Source: a virus. From it: DNA of 64,000 nt. Positions 34,439 to 44,533 of the stretch are shown here, in pieces; the first letter of the stretch is position 1; each line of letters opens with the position of its first letter. A program made the translations under genes and the position numbers. The stretch covers positions 1 through 64,000 of IMG/VR virus record IMGVR_UViG_3300009285_002879; one strand, written 5' to 3'. The notes under the pieces were generated by a model. The model made no database searches and was not told the origin of the DNA. It saw nothing but the letters and a program-made list of their open reading frames with translations.

Positions 34439-37400
34439 TTACAGCGCGGCCACGAGAGCAGGGGGGTCGCTATCCGTGAGAATTGCCCCAGGGGCCGCCC
34501 CGTACCGAAGAATCCAAGTGACTTCCCGGTAGATGGCTCCTGTATCCACACCTGGAACTGTACCCGTGGCAGGGGCAGTTGGGTACAACATTGCCGGTCC
34601 CACCCCTGTTGCAGCCGGGTTGGGGTCTCCCGAAAATGGAGCCGTGTAGATAGCAGGTCCGATTAACCCCAATTCCCCATCTGCCCCACCAGCTACCCCA
34701 CCTGAGGCAAATAGCACAAACCTGGAGGTTCCTGGGCCCCTGCCCCGGTCCACCTGACCTACCCCCACGAAGTTCTCTGAGAATGTGGTGCCAGAAAAGC
34801 CCACACCACTCATCTTGGACCCATCACAGAAGGAAGAAATCCTACTCCGGTCCCCCCCATCATCCAATTGGAAAAAGGACATCCTCTCATAGAGGTAATC
34901 AGGGTCGTTTTCGTACTTCCTGACGAGATATTGGTCCCGAAGGAAGTAATTGGGGTCCGCTGGCACCGCGGGTGGGAATGCTGGGGTAAGTCCCCCATCT
35001 CCAGATACCGTACTGACAGTATCCGTATCCAGGACTGCGATCCCTGTCTGAGACATAGGTACAGGGGGTGTGCCCTCATTCAGGAGAGTTTGTGACTCCC
35101 TTAGAGGCTGACTTTGGAGGTAGGTGGTAGTGACGGGCCTCCCGGCTGCAAACACCACATTCACGGGATAGTTGGAGGAGGGCAGGGTAATCCCCAACAA
35201 GGAGACCTCTTGGCTATCCCGATTGAACCTCCAGAGGTTGGTTGGAAGGGTGACATTGTCCACCCTGACCGCAAACACACGATCCGCATAAATATGACAA
35301 GGTCGTAGAGAGATACGGGCATCCGTAGTTGAGGCAACCACCACCTCTTCTGGGCTCATATCCTTGAGCCTGTCCCCACTGCTGATGACATTCCATCGAT
35401 TGAGGACCATGGACTGAGGGGCCCTGTAGTCCACCGAGATGTTGGTGAAAACCCGGTACCGTACGTCATCCCAAGTCGACAGGACAGAGGATGCCGGGTT
35501 TAGGGCACCAAACACCACGCTGCCAAATTTCTCATCCGAAGTCACCCTTGGCAGCTGCATGTAATCCAACGTCACCCATCCGGCACTGGGATCCATCGAT
35601 TGGGTGGCGAAGTCTCCTGTATACCCTGGCGGGGGGGCCAAATCAGGACGAACGAAGGAAGCCCCAAACGTGGGGTCCATAAACACTCGGACCCAGCACT
35701 CAGACCGCCAATCCATCTCGGTAATGACCGAGAGAGGATCCGAGTTGGCTACTGTTAACCCGTCTGTGCGTGGGATCTTCCAGTTGTTGATGTCATGTTT
35801 GTCACCGCCTAGGTAGAGACCAAACGACCGGTGCAGGTTCAAGACCCCAAACTCTGTGATTCCAAAACAAAGGCCCCGCAGGGATGCCTCAAACTGAGAT
35901 GTCACAGCTGGATAGGCCCTGATCTCCACATCCCCGAGTAGTGTGGAGGGTCCTGGGAAAGCCCCAGGGGCCAGAATCACAGCCACTACATTGTCCACAT
36001 AGAGGGTAATGGCCCCTGTCTCAAATTCTAGCCGGTAGGTTCTCTGGGCACCATCGGACCAAGGTACGGCGACCGTCGCAATTGCCGCTGTCGTTGGGTC
36101 ACCCCGTAGCACAATTGTATCCGTGGCTACGAAGTCCAAACAAACCTGTACACCCACTCCTTGAGCCAACAGACTCAACCCTATCCTTCCAGCGGCCCCA
36201 CCCACGAAACTGGTGATGGCCATTCGGAACTCAAGGAACCTGCCCACCCCAAAAGCATAATAGGGGGTAAGGGTATTGAACATGGACCATGTATCCGCCA
36301 CACTCGTCAGGAGATACTCAGGACCGTTCGGGAAGGTACTTGGCTCTGTAATCCCGGTCCCAACTACTGCATCCCAGGTCTGAAGGTAGTATGGGACTGA
36401 CCCCACCAGAGACAGGGTATCGGACCTGTAAATGGACTTACCAAACCCCCCATTGTCCTGATAAAGAATGGAAGACAACTCGGCTTGACGATGTGTATCT
36501 TGGAGGGTCAGCGTAGCCCCTCCAATTCCATAGGTGTCCCTTGCCACGCTAACCTTGGCATCCAAAGCGGACACTCTACGTCCCGTAAGGAAAGGGTCTG
36601 TGTACCCATATCCATAGGATGTACCCAACCCCTCAATTGCTGGGGTACTAGTGATGCGAAGGGCACCGGCATCCAACGCGGAATCTCCAAACGGTGTGGT
36701 CAGGTACCACTCAGCGTCCTCCGGATCCTGGGTCATTGTGGTATCGATCACCGTCCCACGTGAGAAGGCGTAGGCCCCATCCGGTGTCGCCTGATACCGG
36801 ATGAACTGCCACTCAGTAGCATTCGTGGCTACCCGGTCCAGGGACCCCCATACAGCCCGGCCATACCCCTCAGGCAATACATCTGGACCCAAGTAAGCAG
36901 GGGAGGCGAGGGTAACAGCCCCTATGGAAAGGGATGCCCCTGAAGTGCCACCAAAGACCACCTGTGCAGTCTGACTCCTAGTGTTAGCATAGAGCCGCCA
37001 AGTACAAGGGCCCTCATCCCACTTGGTCTCAAAATAGATCGTGACGTCCCTGTTTCCGAAAAGCTCGGGATCTGCTGGGAAGACGGGGGTTACGCCAATG
37101 GCGGTGACACCGGTTGTGGACTGGAAAATGTCCACAACCGTATAGACCCCGGTTTGTGTCCCCGTCAATATTTGAAACTTGTCCCCGGCTGCCAAAAGGG
37201 TGGGCACGGAGCCTGTGGGAATGGTGACCACTTGAGCAACTGGAGGCACACCTGTACGGGCTAGAATGGTACCCTCTGCCTGTGGTCCGATGACCCAGGA
37301 GTTCTGGCTTGACAACTCTCCAGGTCGAGCCAGGAGACCAATATGTCTAAGGGATGTTCCCGTTACTGGATTGGTGACAACGAGGGCCCCTGCGAAAAAG

Positions 37401-39730
37401 AGCCTCCGATTGTTATGGAACCCGAAACCAACCCCCGTGAATACCCCATCCAACGTGTACTGGGTGACCTGCAACCTTGCCCCAATGGAAACTGAGGTAG
37501 AGATCGGGAGAGGGAAATCCTGCTTCCAGTAGGACACAGAGGAGGGGTCATTGTCCGTAAGGGTGAAGATGCCGTTGGGGGCGGATCCCTGAGGATTGCC
37601 AACTGAAACCCATGGGCTACTTGGGTCATTCATCCCCCCATCAAAACTGAAACTTTGGGGCCCTACATCGGCCACCGCATAGGGGACATTCACCCTGCCC
37701 GGAGATTGGTTCAGCAGCAACGTTGTGGGGCTGTTCAGGGCAGCCGTATAGCCCTTCTCGAAGGCTAGGTAACGATGGGCAACCTGTAGGGCGGGATTCC
37801 TTCTTGGATACCGCCCCAGTGCAACAGCCATCGGGAAACGGGTAGTATCCGCACCCCCTCCAGGAAGACCAACACCCGAAGACGTGGTGTGGCGTCCGCC
37901 TTTCAGGTCCCACTTGTTGAGGGTCAATCCCATCGTGTTAAGCCGAAGTCCCTGAACCGGGGCTGGGAACCAGCTGTAGCTCACGGTTACGGTATGTGCC
38001 CCAGGAGCAAATCCAGCAATTGGGGCAGCTAGGGTGATCAGACCCGTGAAGGGGTTGATTGCACTAACGGTTACGGGGGCCGCATCATAGAGCACGGTCA
38101 CATCGTATTTGGAGGCAGGAGTGCCATCCCCCCACCCCTTCACCAACGGTCCCCTGGCCACCTGGAGTGTACTGAAGGGGCCTCCCGGGGAGTAGAACTG
38201 GGACTCCGCATCCTCATTGGTAACCACAATTGGTCGACGGATACCAAGGCGGTCTACCTCCACCGTATAAGCCACACCACCCCCGGCACTTGTAAACCTT
38301 GGGGCCACCCGAAGAATGGAGGGTGCGGGACGAACGGATGTTGAGGGACCTAGAGCATCCCCAACTGGACCCCCATCCAAGCCCAGCACCGTTTCTAGGA
38401 GGTACGAACCAGCATTGGGTCCTGTAGCAAACGTCAGAACCTCTCCCGGCACAGCCAGTGAGAAATCCTGTAGGGCATCGACAAAAGCCCCCTCCTCCAC
38501 AGTGGCGTTCCCTGACAACCCAGTGGGAGACGTTGTGTAAGCCCTGGCCACCACATCATCCCCATAGGGAAATGTGAGAACCGCTTTTACCTCATATCGA
38601 TGCTCCCGAGGAAGATGGGTGCTAGGAGCTGGGGCGGGCACCACAGGTACCAGAAGGGTGGCCCCAACTCGAACTGACCGGAAACTCAATGTGGGGTCAT
38701 TGAACATGTACCGGTCAGCCAGCACAATCCCACCAGATCCCGAAAGCTCCTTCGTACCTGTACAGTCCCTACGGACGTCCTCATACCGATAATCACTGAG
38801 GTCCACCCTCCCCAATGTATCAGTGAAGGCTTGGTCAAGGGTCTCCCGGAACAGGTTACGGTACTCATACAAGGTATGGGCGGGGTCTAGTGCCTGTAGG
38901 ATTAGAGCCACATTACTTTGCAGGACCAGTGGTAGGTCCGCAAAATCAGACAAAAGATCATGAACGTGTGGATCCTGTCCCACCCCATTAGCCGACTCCA
39001 CCAGGAACCCGGATATTGGATGGGTGTGAGAGGGGCCAGTACCCGCATCATACACGGCATCAACCGTGGTACCTGTACCAGATACGTTGACGGTCACCGT
39101 GTGATAATGCAAGGCCACCGCAATAGCTGAGGTGGACGCGGTTTTCCGATACTTCGATATGTCTACCTCGAAAGTGAACTGGTCTGCAAGGGTCCAGGCT
39201 ACTCCTGGGACCCCTACAAACTTCCCCTTCTCAATGATGGAAACATTGGCATCGGTCAAGGCTTCCACACCAGAAACAAGGGTGGATACTTTGCTGCCTT
39301 GTAGGAGCAGGGCAACCATCCTCTTGAGGAACTCCCGGTAGGTAATATCCCCGCCTATCTCAGGGATTCCAGTGACGCTTGCATCTGGAAATACCAGGGT
39401 TGCGAGGAACTGGAATAGGACCTCGCTGCGGGTGAAATCAAAGTCCGTGTCCTCGTATGCATCTGTCAGTAGAACCTGGATCTTGGCCAACTCCTCAGCC
39501 GCCGATTGGAATTGTTGGACATAGTAAGGGCCCTTTGATTGGGCCACATAGTTCGAGGGCAGCGAGTTGAGAAACACCGTAACGATTTGGTCCGCAAGCG
39601 CACGTACACGGTCAGCATCAACCTGCCCAGTTACCCCAAATGGGGCTGGGTTCTGTGCACTCGGGCCATAGACGGAGGCAGGGAGGCGGCTGGTTAGCCC
39701 TGAGGTGTTTGGGGATTTGGGTAGGGTCAT
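34439..39730 (-). CDS. Tail protein I-like baseplate/fibre protein, 1,763 aa
   Basis: Residues ~35-150 are helical (LADQIVTVFLNSLPSNYV, YYVQQFQSAAEELAKIQVLL, DFTRSEVLFQFLATLVF), in the manner of P2 gpI-like proteins that follow baseplate J. The long remainder is beta-rich and contains at least two concanavalin/laminin-G-like stretches: about 765-820 (GVGFGFHNNRRLFFAGAL) and 1195-1300 (FRMAITSFVGGAAGRIGLSLL, TYRLEFETGAITLYVDNVV). Those could bind host glycans. Its position directly after the J-like gene agrees with P2-type synteny, but its size is far above gpI, so it looks like a gpI head fused to a fibre. Confidence in the gpI part is moderate. Confidence 0.72.
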   Translation of the reverse strand: MTLPKSPNTSGLTSRLPASVYGPSAQNPAPFGVTGQVDADRVRALADQIVTVFLNSLPSNYVAQSKGPYYVQQFQSAAEELAKIQVLLTDAYEDTDFDFTRSEVLFQFLATLVFPDASVTGIPEIGGDITYREFLKRMVALLLQGSKVSTLVSGVEALTDANVSIIEKGKFVGVPGVAWTLADQFTFEVDISKYRKTASTSAIAVALHYHTVTVNVSGTGTTVDAVYDAGTGPSHTHPISGFLVESANGVGQDPHVHDLLSDFADLPLVLQSNVALILQALDPAHTLYEYRNLFRETLDQAFTDTLGRVDLSDYRYEDVRRDCTGTKELSGSGGIVLADRYMFNDPTLSFRSVRVGATLLVPVVPAPAPSTHLPREHRYEVKAVLTFPYGDDVVARAYTTSPTGLSGNATVEEGAFVDALQDFSLAVPGEVLTFATGPNAGSYLLETVLGLDGGPVGDALGPSTSVRPAPSILRVAPRFTSAGGGVAYTVEVDRLGIRRPIVVTNEDAESQFYSPGGPFSTLQVARGPLVKGWGDGTPASKYDVTVLYDAAPVTVSAINPFTGLITLAAPIAGFAPGAHTVTVSYSWFPAPVQGLRLNTMGLTLNKWDLKGGRHTTSSGVGLPGGGADTTRFPMAVALGRYPRRNPALQVAHRYLAFEKGYTAALNSPTTLLLNQSPGRVNVPYAVADVGPQSFSFDGGMNDPSSPWVSVGNPQGSAPNGIFTLTDNDPSSVSYWKQDFPLPISTSVSIGARLQVTQYTLDGVFTGVGFGFHNNRRLFFAGALVVTNPVTGTSLRHIGLLARPGELSSQNSWVIGPQAEGTILARTGVPPVAQVVTIPTGSVPTLLAAGDKFQILTGTQTGVYTVVDIFQSTTGVTAIGVTPVFPADPELFGNRDVTIYFETKWDEGPCTWRLYANTRSQTAQVVFGGTSGASLSIGAVTLASPAYLGPDVLPEGYGRAVWGSLDRVATNATEWQFIRYQATPDGAYAFSRGTVIDTTMTQDPEDAEWYLTTPFGDSALDAGALRITSTPAIEGLGTSYGYGYTDPFLTGRRVSALDAKVSVARDTYGIGGATLTLQDTHRQAELSSILYQDNGGFGKSIYRSDTLSLVGSVPYYLQTWDAVVGTGITEPSTFPNGPEYLLTSVADTWSMFNTLTPYYAFGVGRFLEFRMAITSFVGGAAGRIGLSLLAQGVGVQVCLDFVATDTIVLRGDPTTAAIATVAVPWSDGAQRTYRLEFETGAITLYVDNVVAVILAPGAFPGPSTLLGDVEIRAYPAVTSQFEASLRGLCFGITEFGVLNLHRSFGLYLGGDKHDINNWKIPRTDGLTVANSDPLSVITEMDWRSECWVRVFMDPTFGASFVRPDLAPPPGYTGDFATQSMDPSAGWVTLDYMQLPRVTSDEKFGSVVFGALNPASSVLSTWDDVRYRVFTNISVDYRAPQSMVLNRWNVISSGDRLKDMSPEEVVVASTTDARISLRPCHIYADRVFAVRVDNVTLPTNLWRFNRDSQEVSLLGITLPSSNYPVNVVFAAGRPVTTTYLQSQPLRESQTLLNEGTPPVPMSQTGIAVLDTDTVSTVSGDGGLTPAFPPAVPADPNYFLRDQYLVRKYENDPDYLYERMSFFQLDDGGDRSRISSFCDGSKMSGVGFSGTTFSENFVGVGQVDRGRGPGTSRFVLFASGGVAGGADGELGLIGPAIYTAPFSGDPNPAATGVGPAMLYPTAPATGTVPGVDTGAIYREVTWILRYGAAPGAILTDSDPPALVAAL

Positions 39731-39733
39731 GGC

Positions 39734-42700
39734 CTAGCGATCTTCCGTGTATGTGAATCGGACACTGCCCAAAACCAGATATTCCATCTGATTCACTGCG
39801 ATATCCTGTTCCCCCTCACTGTACCGCACCATGTACGTGGTCCAGTACTTGTGGTTGGATGGGGCATCCCCAATTGGCAATGAAACCAGCACATGATTTT
39901 TGACTAGATCCTGGCTGTACCCCGGAACCAGGAGCCCCCCACTTCCTATGATGTATGCCCTCCCATTACCCTGAGCTAGATTCTGTGGGGCACTCGTTTG
40001 AAGGTCCAACGCCACGTCATCCTGGTACACCCCACGGAACTCATTTGTTGGTCCCCCCCCGTTGTCAGTAGGGGCTGTGAGCTGTTGAATGATGAGCCAT
40101 GTAGCATACTGTGAATTAGACCAGGAATCAACCCTGAAGGCGTCCCCCAGAGCCAAGGTATCCAGGTCATCCCGGACCACCTGACTATTGACCGCACGGG
40201 CCATCTTGGTCAAAGGAACCACTACATAGGATACATAGTCGCTCCGGTCGATAGCCGTGATGACATCCGACCTGCGAAGAGCTTGGACCGACCCGGACAC
40301 AAGGTACTGAAGGTTGTTACGGATGGACTGGTCAGCGAGGTTCCGGATGTCTCCCTGTTGGGTGCCAGTGCCCTTCTTCAATACCACAGATGCCGTGATG
40401 TCAACGGGCACCTGTACGGATTCCTTGGCCAACACCAGGGCCGTTGCATGACTCCCATCATCCAAAGCTTGCTGCAAAGCGGATGTCACCAAGTTGGTCT
40501 GATAAGAGACCACGAAATTCTCGGCGTACTGGTAGGTAATCAGTACAGTCCCCCCGTCAGGGATGGTGCTGGTTTGGGTCCGTCGAATCCCCACAGGGTT
40601 CGTGGCGTCCCCCTCAACGATTGTGTAATCGGGAGTGCCCCCTGGGTCGTAAGGCCCCGCATAGGTGACCGTGCTGGTGCTGTTTGTGACCACTAGGCTC
40701 AGGGAGTCTGCCCCCAGACGGAACAGGGACTCCACGTAGAAGCCACTCACCAAATGAAGCTCGTTAGTTTCGGTGAAGAGTGCCCCAGATGGAGACACCA
40801 CATTGGGATCCGTGGACTCGTTGATCTGAAGGTAGTCTCCTGCTTGGGTGGACTTCCCCAGGCCCAATGGTGCCTTAGGGTGTACAAGAGAGTAGAGTTG
40901 GGTATCCAGCAACCCCGTAACCTCCCCCTCCACAGAGAGAACAGCACTCACTGGCTGGCGAGAGAGCGTGTAGGTAGTCCCGGTCCGGTAGCGGTAGTCC
41001 CCCAACACAATGTCTGTGAGCCCCAATGCGGGCTGAACAATCCCTGAGGCGGTGGACAGTTGGATGGTGTTGTAGTTGAGAATTACCACCCCGGTCAGGT
41101 CAAAAAACTCCCCTGTAGTGATGTTTCGGATACCCAACCCGAGAGAGAGGTAGTCAAGCATCTGTGCCAGTGGGTTGGAAACCGTCAGATCCACATCGAT
41201 AGCCCTGAGGACGTAGTCACTAGGGGTTCCAATGACCACAAACTGAATGTCCCTCTTCTGGGAATAGGTGAAGGCAAACACATCCGAGATGGTCGCATTG
41301 CGGACACCACGTTCCCACACATCCACCAACCCCCCCATATGCCTCTTGAGGGTCGTGTCATAATCCCGCTGCATAAAAGGGCTACCTGCCCTCACCACCT
41401 GTGATTGCAGCACTCCAGGAACACTTGCTGCTATCTTCCCATACCCCTGAGCAGTCCCAGTGTCCACAGAGGCCAAGGCAGCCCTTGCCCTCGATGCCAA
41501 ATGAGAATTGGTTTCTACGTCGGTCCCTCCGAAGGTAGGAGCATCATTCGTCACGGACAACCCATACACGGCACTCGATGTGATCTGCCGTGCCCCAAGG
41601 TTCGTCACAGACCCTACGGTCACTGCCTGAAGGGGAACCGTGACCGAGTATTGCCGGGTGGCGGGATTGTAGAAGGAAGCCAAGCTACTCACGGGAATGG
41701 AAGAGGATCGAGTAGTCCTGTACTGAATACCACCACCCACCACGATTGTCCCGAGAGGGATTGGGAGGCTCTGCGTCGGGGTCAAAGAGGTGTAGAAGCG
41801 GCCCTCACCAATGGCCCCCTTACCACCTTCCCTGGTAACCCCAAAATTGGCAGCAAGCTTCTCAAAAGACCCATCGATGATGGCCTGCACATCATTGACA
41901 TTTGAGAAGAACAGGGCCGAGGCCAGAGCTGTCTTGTAGGCCGAGGAGGCAGGGGACACGGATGCCCCCGTGCCATTGGGGTCGTCAATTGCCAACAGGG
42001 TGTCAAAAGAGGATGCCCGGTACACGTAGTCCAGCAGGAATCGGACCCGCTCAACCTCTGTGGAGAATGGGTCCAGGAATGTGTCCCGTACCACTGCCCC
42101 AGGTTGCACTGCAATGTCTGGGTTCTGGCGGTAGATTGAGAAGATCGCTTCCTCCAGGGTCTGTTGCCTGGAGATGGCAGCCAGCGTGGTCGTCTGGATC
42201 CTAATGACCGCAGGTGCCCCCACTACCTCCGTAGAGAAGAAGGATTCAAACTCCGTCTGTGTCGTGGTATCGAAGTAAACTGCGGTTACCACATAGAAGA
42301 GGGATTCCGTAGAGGGGGTTGAGGCAAACACCCCCGAGAAAATGGTGGGGGGGGTAGACTGTGCATTGTTGTTTCGCCCATGGGCGAAGGAGTAGTAGGT
42401 CACCGTCTCCAAAGAGGACAGGGTCACCTGGGTCTGGATCTCCGTAACCGTCTGTGCAATCTCTACCCTGGAGTCCACGTCCGCCGACAACACCGTCTCC
42501 GCAAGGTTCTCTTGGTCAACCCGGGCTCTAACATACAGGGGGTTGGATGCCTGTGCAGGATTCTTGGAGGTGAGGGTAAAAAGCTCCGTGGCATTCTCCA
42601 CAGGCTCCCCCGTAACGACCTTGTTGACATTGAGGCGGGTGTACCCACTTGCTCCTCCCCCCGCAGTCGTGGAGGCATAGAAGTTGTAGCCAGTAACTCG

Positions 42701-43111
42701 TGTGTCGGTGAGCCCCTGGACGGTGATTGTTACCTCATTGTCCATTCGCTCAATTGTGATACCACTGGGTGGCTCGAATATCTCTACCTGGGATGGGGAG
42801 ATGAGCCTGATAGTAGCGGTGACCGCAGGGGTTCTGGTACCCCCCAGGTAAACCCCACGCACCTGAATGATGTTATCCCCAGACAAAAGGTCCAGCCCAT
42901 TTGGGAAGGATGATGGGTTGGGGATCGTGAAGCTAGTACCGGTAAAGGCCACAAGTGAGGGGTCACTCGTGAAGGGCTGCCCAAAGATGGACACCTCAAC
43001 GTCAATGATATCGGTGGATAGAGTCCCACTTAGGAAGCTGGTAGTCTGTGCAGTCGAAAAGACCAGTTGGTCCCTGAGTACACCGTCGGGCCCGAGAAGT
43101 TGTAGTGTCAT
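39734..43111 (-). CDS. Baseplate J-like protein with N-terminal Fn3-like region
   Basis: The 1,125-aa product begins with beta modules of cadherin/Fn3 type (FSTAQTTSFLSGTLSTDII; ITVQGLTDTRVTGYNFYAST). The J core starts at about 300 (RQQTLEEAIFSIYRQNPDI, PGAVVRDTFLDPFSTEVERV, YRASSFDTLLAIDDP) and continues with GTDVETNSHLASRARAALA and GTAQGYGKIAASVPGVLQSQVV, the signature region of baseplate J proteins. J forms the baseplate wedge in contractile tails. It is four bases after the gp25-like gene and three bases before the gpI-like gene, which is the usual order. The N-terminal extension of ~300 residues is larger than in P2 J. Confidence 0.88.
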   Translation of the reverse strand: MTLQLLGPDGVLRDQLVFSTAQTTSFLSGTLSTDIIDVEVSIFGQPFTSDPSLVAFTGTSFTIPNPSSFPNGLDLLSGDNIIQVRGVYLGGTRTPAVTATIRLISPSQVEIFEPPSGITIERMDNEVTITVQGLTDTRVTGYNFYASTTAGGGASGYTRLNVNKVVTGEPVENATELFTLTSKNPAQASNPLYVRARVDQENLAETVLSADVDSRVEIAQTVTEIQTQVTLSSLETVTYYSFAHGRNNNAQSTPPTIFSGVFASTPSTESLFYVVTAVYFDTTTQTEFESFFSTEVVGAPAVIRIQTTTLAAISRQQTLEEAIFSIYRQNPDIAVQPGAVVRDTFLDPFSTEVERVRFLLDYVYRASSFDTLLAIDDPNGTGASVSPASSAYKTALASALFFSNVNDVQAIIDGSFEKLAANFGVTREGGKGAIGEGRFYTSLTPTQSLPIPLGTIVVGGGIQYRTTRSSSIPVSSLASFYNPATRQYSVTVPLQAVTVGSVTNLGARQITSSAVYGLSVTNDAPTFGGTDVETNSHLASRARAALASVDTGTAQGYGKIAASVPGVLQSQVVRAGSPFMQRDYDTTLKRHMGGLVDVWERGVRNATISDVFAFTYSQKRDIQFVVIGTPSDYVLRAIDVDLTVSNPLAQMLDYLSLGLGIRNITTGEFFDLTGVVILNYNTIQLSTASGIVQPALGLTDIVLGDYRYRTGTTYTLSRQPVSAVLSVEGEVTGLLDTQLYSLVHPKAPLGLGKSTQAGDYLQINESTDPNVVSPSGALFTETNELHLVSGFYVESLFRLGADSLSLVVTNSTSTVTYAGPYDPGGTPDYTIVEGDATNPVGIRRTQTSTIPDGGTVLITYQYAENFVVSYQTNLVTSALQQALDDGSHATALVLAKESVQVPVDITASVVLKKGTGTQQGDIRNLADQSIRNNLQYLVSGSVQALRRSDVITAIDRSDYVSYVVVPLTKMARAVNSQVVRDDLDTLALGDAFRVDSWSNSQYATWLIIQQLTAPTDNGGGPTNEFRGVYQDDVALDLQTSAPQNLAQGNGRAYIIGSGGLLVPGYSQDLVKNHVLVSLPIGDAPSNHKYWTTYMVRYSEGEQDIAVNQMEYLVLGSVRFTYTEDR

Positions 43112-43115
43112 AGCC

Positions 43116-44234
43116 TTAGAAGTTCCCTAGAGACAGATTGTTGGTCCCAGGCAATGCGAACATACCCGGTGCAGTGTAAACGATTGAAATGACCACCGGG
43201 TCACTGGAGAAGTTGCGGACATTGACCTCCACCAGGAACACCGTTGGGTCTTCTGAGGACGGGGTCACAACCACCCCGTCCACTGAGAAGAGCCTCTCCT
43301 TGGCCGTAATCCGCTGGAATTTGGCCTGAGCATTCTGGAGGTTCTGGAACCTAGTCAGAGCGTTCATGACCGACTGCCGAATCCCCGAAGCCGTTCCCCC
43401 AATTGCTTTACTACCAATCAGGTCGGCCAGATTGGACCCATACCAGGGGTAGTAGATATTGGACCCGAGTTCCGTCAGGATGACCTTGAGACAAGACTGG
43501 TACAGGAGGTTCTCGTCAGTAACGGTAATGGCCTCCCCTTGGGTATCAAACCGGTAATCGTTTTCCACCTCAGTGCCACGGCACCGGAGACACTGGTCAG
43601 GCGGGACCGTGTAGGTCACCGAGTAGTAGTAGTTCTGTCTAACTGGAGCATCGAACCGAATGAAATACCCCCGGGGGTCCGCCTCTGCGATGTCCTGTGC
43701 GGACCCCAGGCCCGCCGAACGGGCATACACCTTCCATGAGGGGACCACCACCTTCCCCTTGTCCCCGCTTTGCTGGTCAAACCCCAGAGGCTCCAAGGCA
43801 GTCCCCGTCACCTGCATGCGGGAGGACAATCCCATGGTCTTCTGGTCCGTTAGCGTGAAACACCCGTTCCCCACGGAGGCCCCCACCTGAACGTCACTCC
43901 CCTGTGCGGCAGTGAACAGGCTAGTGAGACGCTCATTGGACAGGTACCCAGTAGGGAGGGACACCGTGAATGTCCTGGTGGTTGTGGTGACTGTGATGGA
44001 GTTGGTAGCTGTGGTCACCCGGTAAGGCTCTCGGCGGTAACTCCTCAGGGTCGCCGAGGTTACCACCCCCGTGAAGGCAGGTACCTCGTAGGTATCATTC
44101 ACCACCAACTTGAGAAGCGAAGTCCCATTGATGGGCTTGATCGTGTAAAGGGACCGGCGATCTGGGTCAAGAGTGACCCTTTCCTCACCTAGAATATGAC
44201 TACACGGAAAAGCAAGTTGGATATCTCGGCTCAC
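43116..44234 (-). CDS. gp25-like baseplate wedge protein, extended
   Basis: Residues ~240-372 match the gp25/IraD-type wedge fold: ENLLYQSCLKVILTELGSN, YYPWYGSNLADLIGSK, then ALTRFQNLQNAQAKFQ and a beta C-terminus. Residues 1-235 are an additional beta-rich domain (YTIKPINGTSLLKLVVNDTY, NSITVTTTTRTFTVSLPTGYL) with a CLRC pair; the classical gp25 has only about 130 residues. It starts at GTG 44234, overlapping the previous TGA (GTGA). Gene order gp25-like, J-like, I-like argues for a contractile tail. Confidence 0.82.
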   Translation of the reverse strand: MSRDIQLAFPCSHILGEERVTLDPDRRSLYTIKPINGTSLLKLVVNDTYEVPAFTGVVTSATLRSYRREPYRVTTATNSITVTTTTRTFTVSLPTGYLSNERLTSLFTAAQGSDVQVGASVGNGCFTLTDQKTMGLSSRMQVTGTALEPLGFDQQSGDKGKVVVPSWKVYARSAGLGSAQDIAEADPRGYFIRFDAPVRQNYYYSVTYTVPPDQCLRCRGTEVENDYRFDTQGEAITVTDENLLYQSCLKVILTELGSNIYYPWYGSNLADLIGSKAIGGTASGIRQSVMNALTRFQNLQNAQAKFQRITAKERLFSVDGVVVTPSSEDPTVFLVEVNVRNFSSDPVVISIVYTAPGMFALPGTNNLSLGNF

Positions 44235-44413
44235 AGAGGCACCCTCTTCAGGTCTATAGACTCGCCGGGAACGTAGCTGACCACGTAAGCAGGGTCACAG
44301 GGCCACACACCCGCTAGGCCGCAAGCGGCCCTGCGAATGTCCCGCTTGGTTGCCCCTTCAGGCACATCCACCGTCCCTCGGGGGCTGCCCTCTACCTGAA
44401 CCTCAATTTGCAC
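44231..44413 (-). CDS. Small ubiquitin-fold-like protein, 60 aa
   Basis: The pattern QIEVQVEGSPRGTVDVPEGATKRDIRRAA looks like a beta-grasp (ubiquitin-like) hairpin followed by a helix; two Cys residues follow. GTG 44413 is supported by a strong AAGGAGG nine bases upstream. It precedes the gp25-like gene with a GTGA overlap, so the two are made together. It could be a baseplate assembly protein; the fold call is by eye only. The 120 bases before it (44414-44533) contain the ribosome binding site and nothing else recognisable. Confidence 0.65.
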   Translation of the reverse strand: MQIEVQVEGSPRGTVDVPEGATKRDIRRAACGLAGVWPCDPAYVVSYVPGESIDLKRVPL

Positions 44414-44533
44414 CTGGGGAGACCTCCTTACAGTCTACCAACGGGGCGACGATACAAGGGATAGGGCCGGAGGAATGGCTAAGGCAGCCATATTCGTGGG
44501 CCGGAGTAGGTCCAACCACTCGAAAGATATGGA

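Noticed and set aside
33937-34479. 180-codon plus-strand frame
   Set aside because: Antisense to the 215-aa structural gene and crosses its start; composition is shadow-like.
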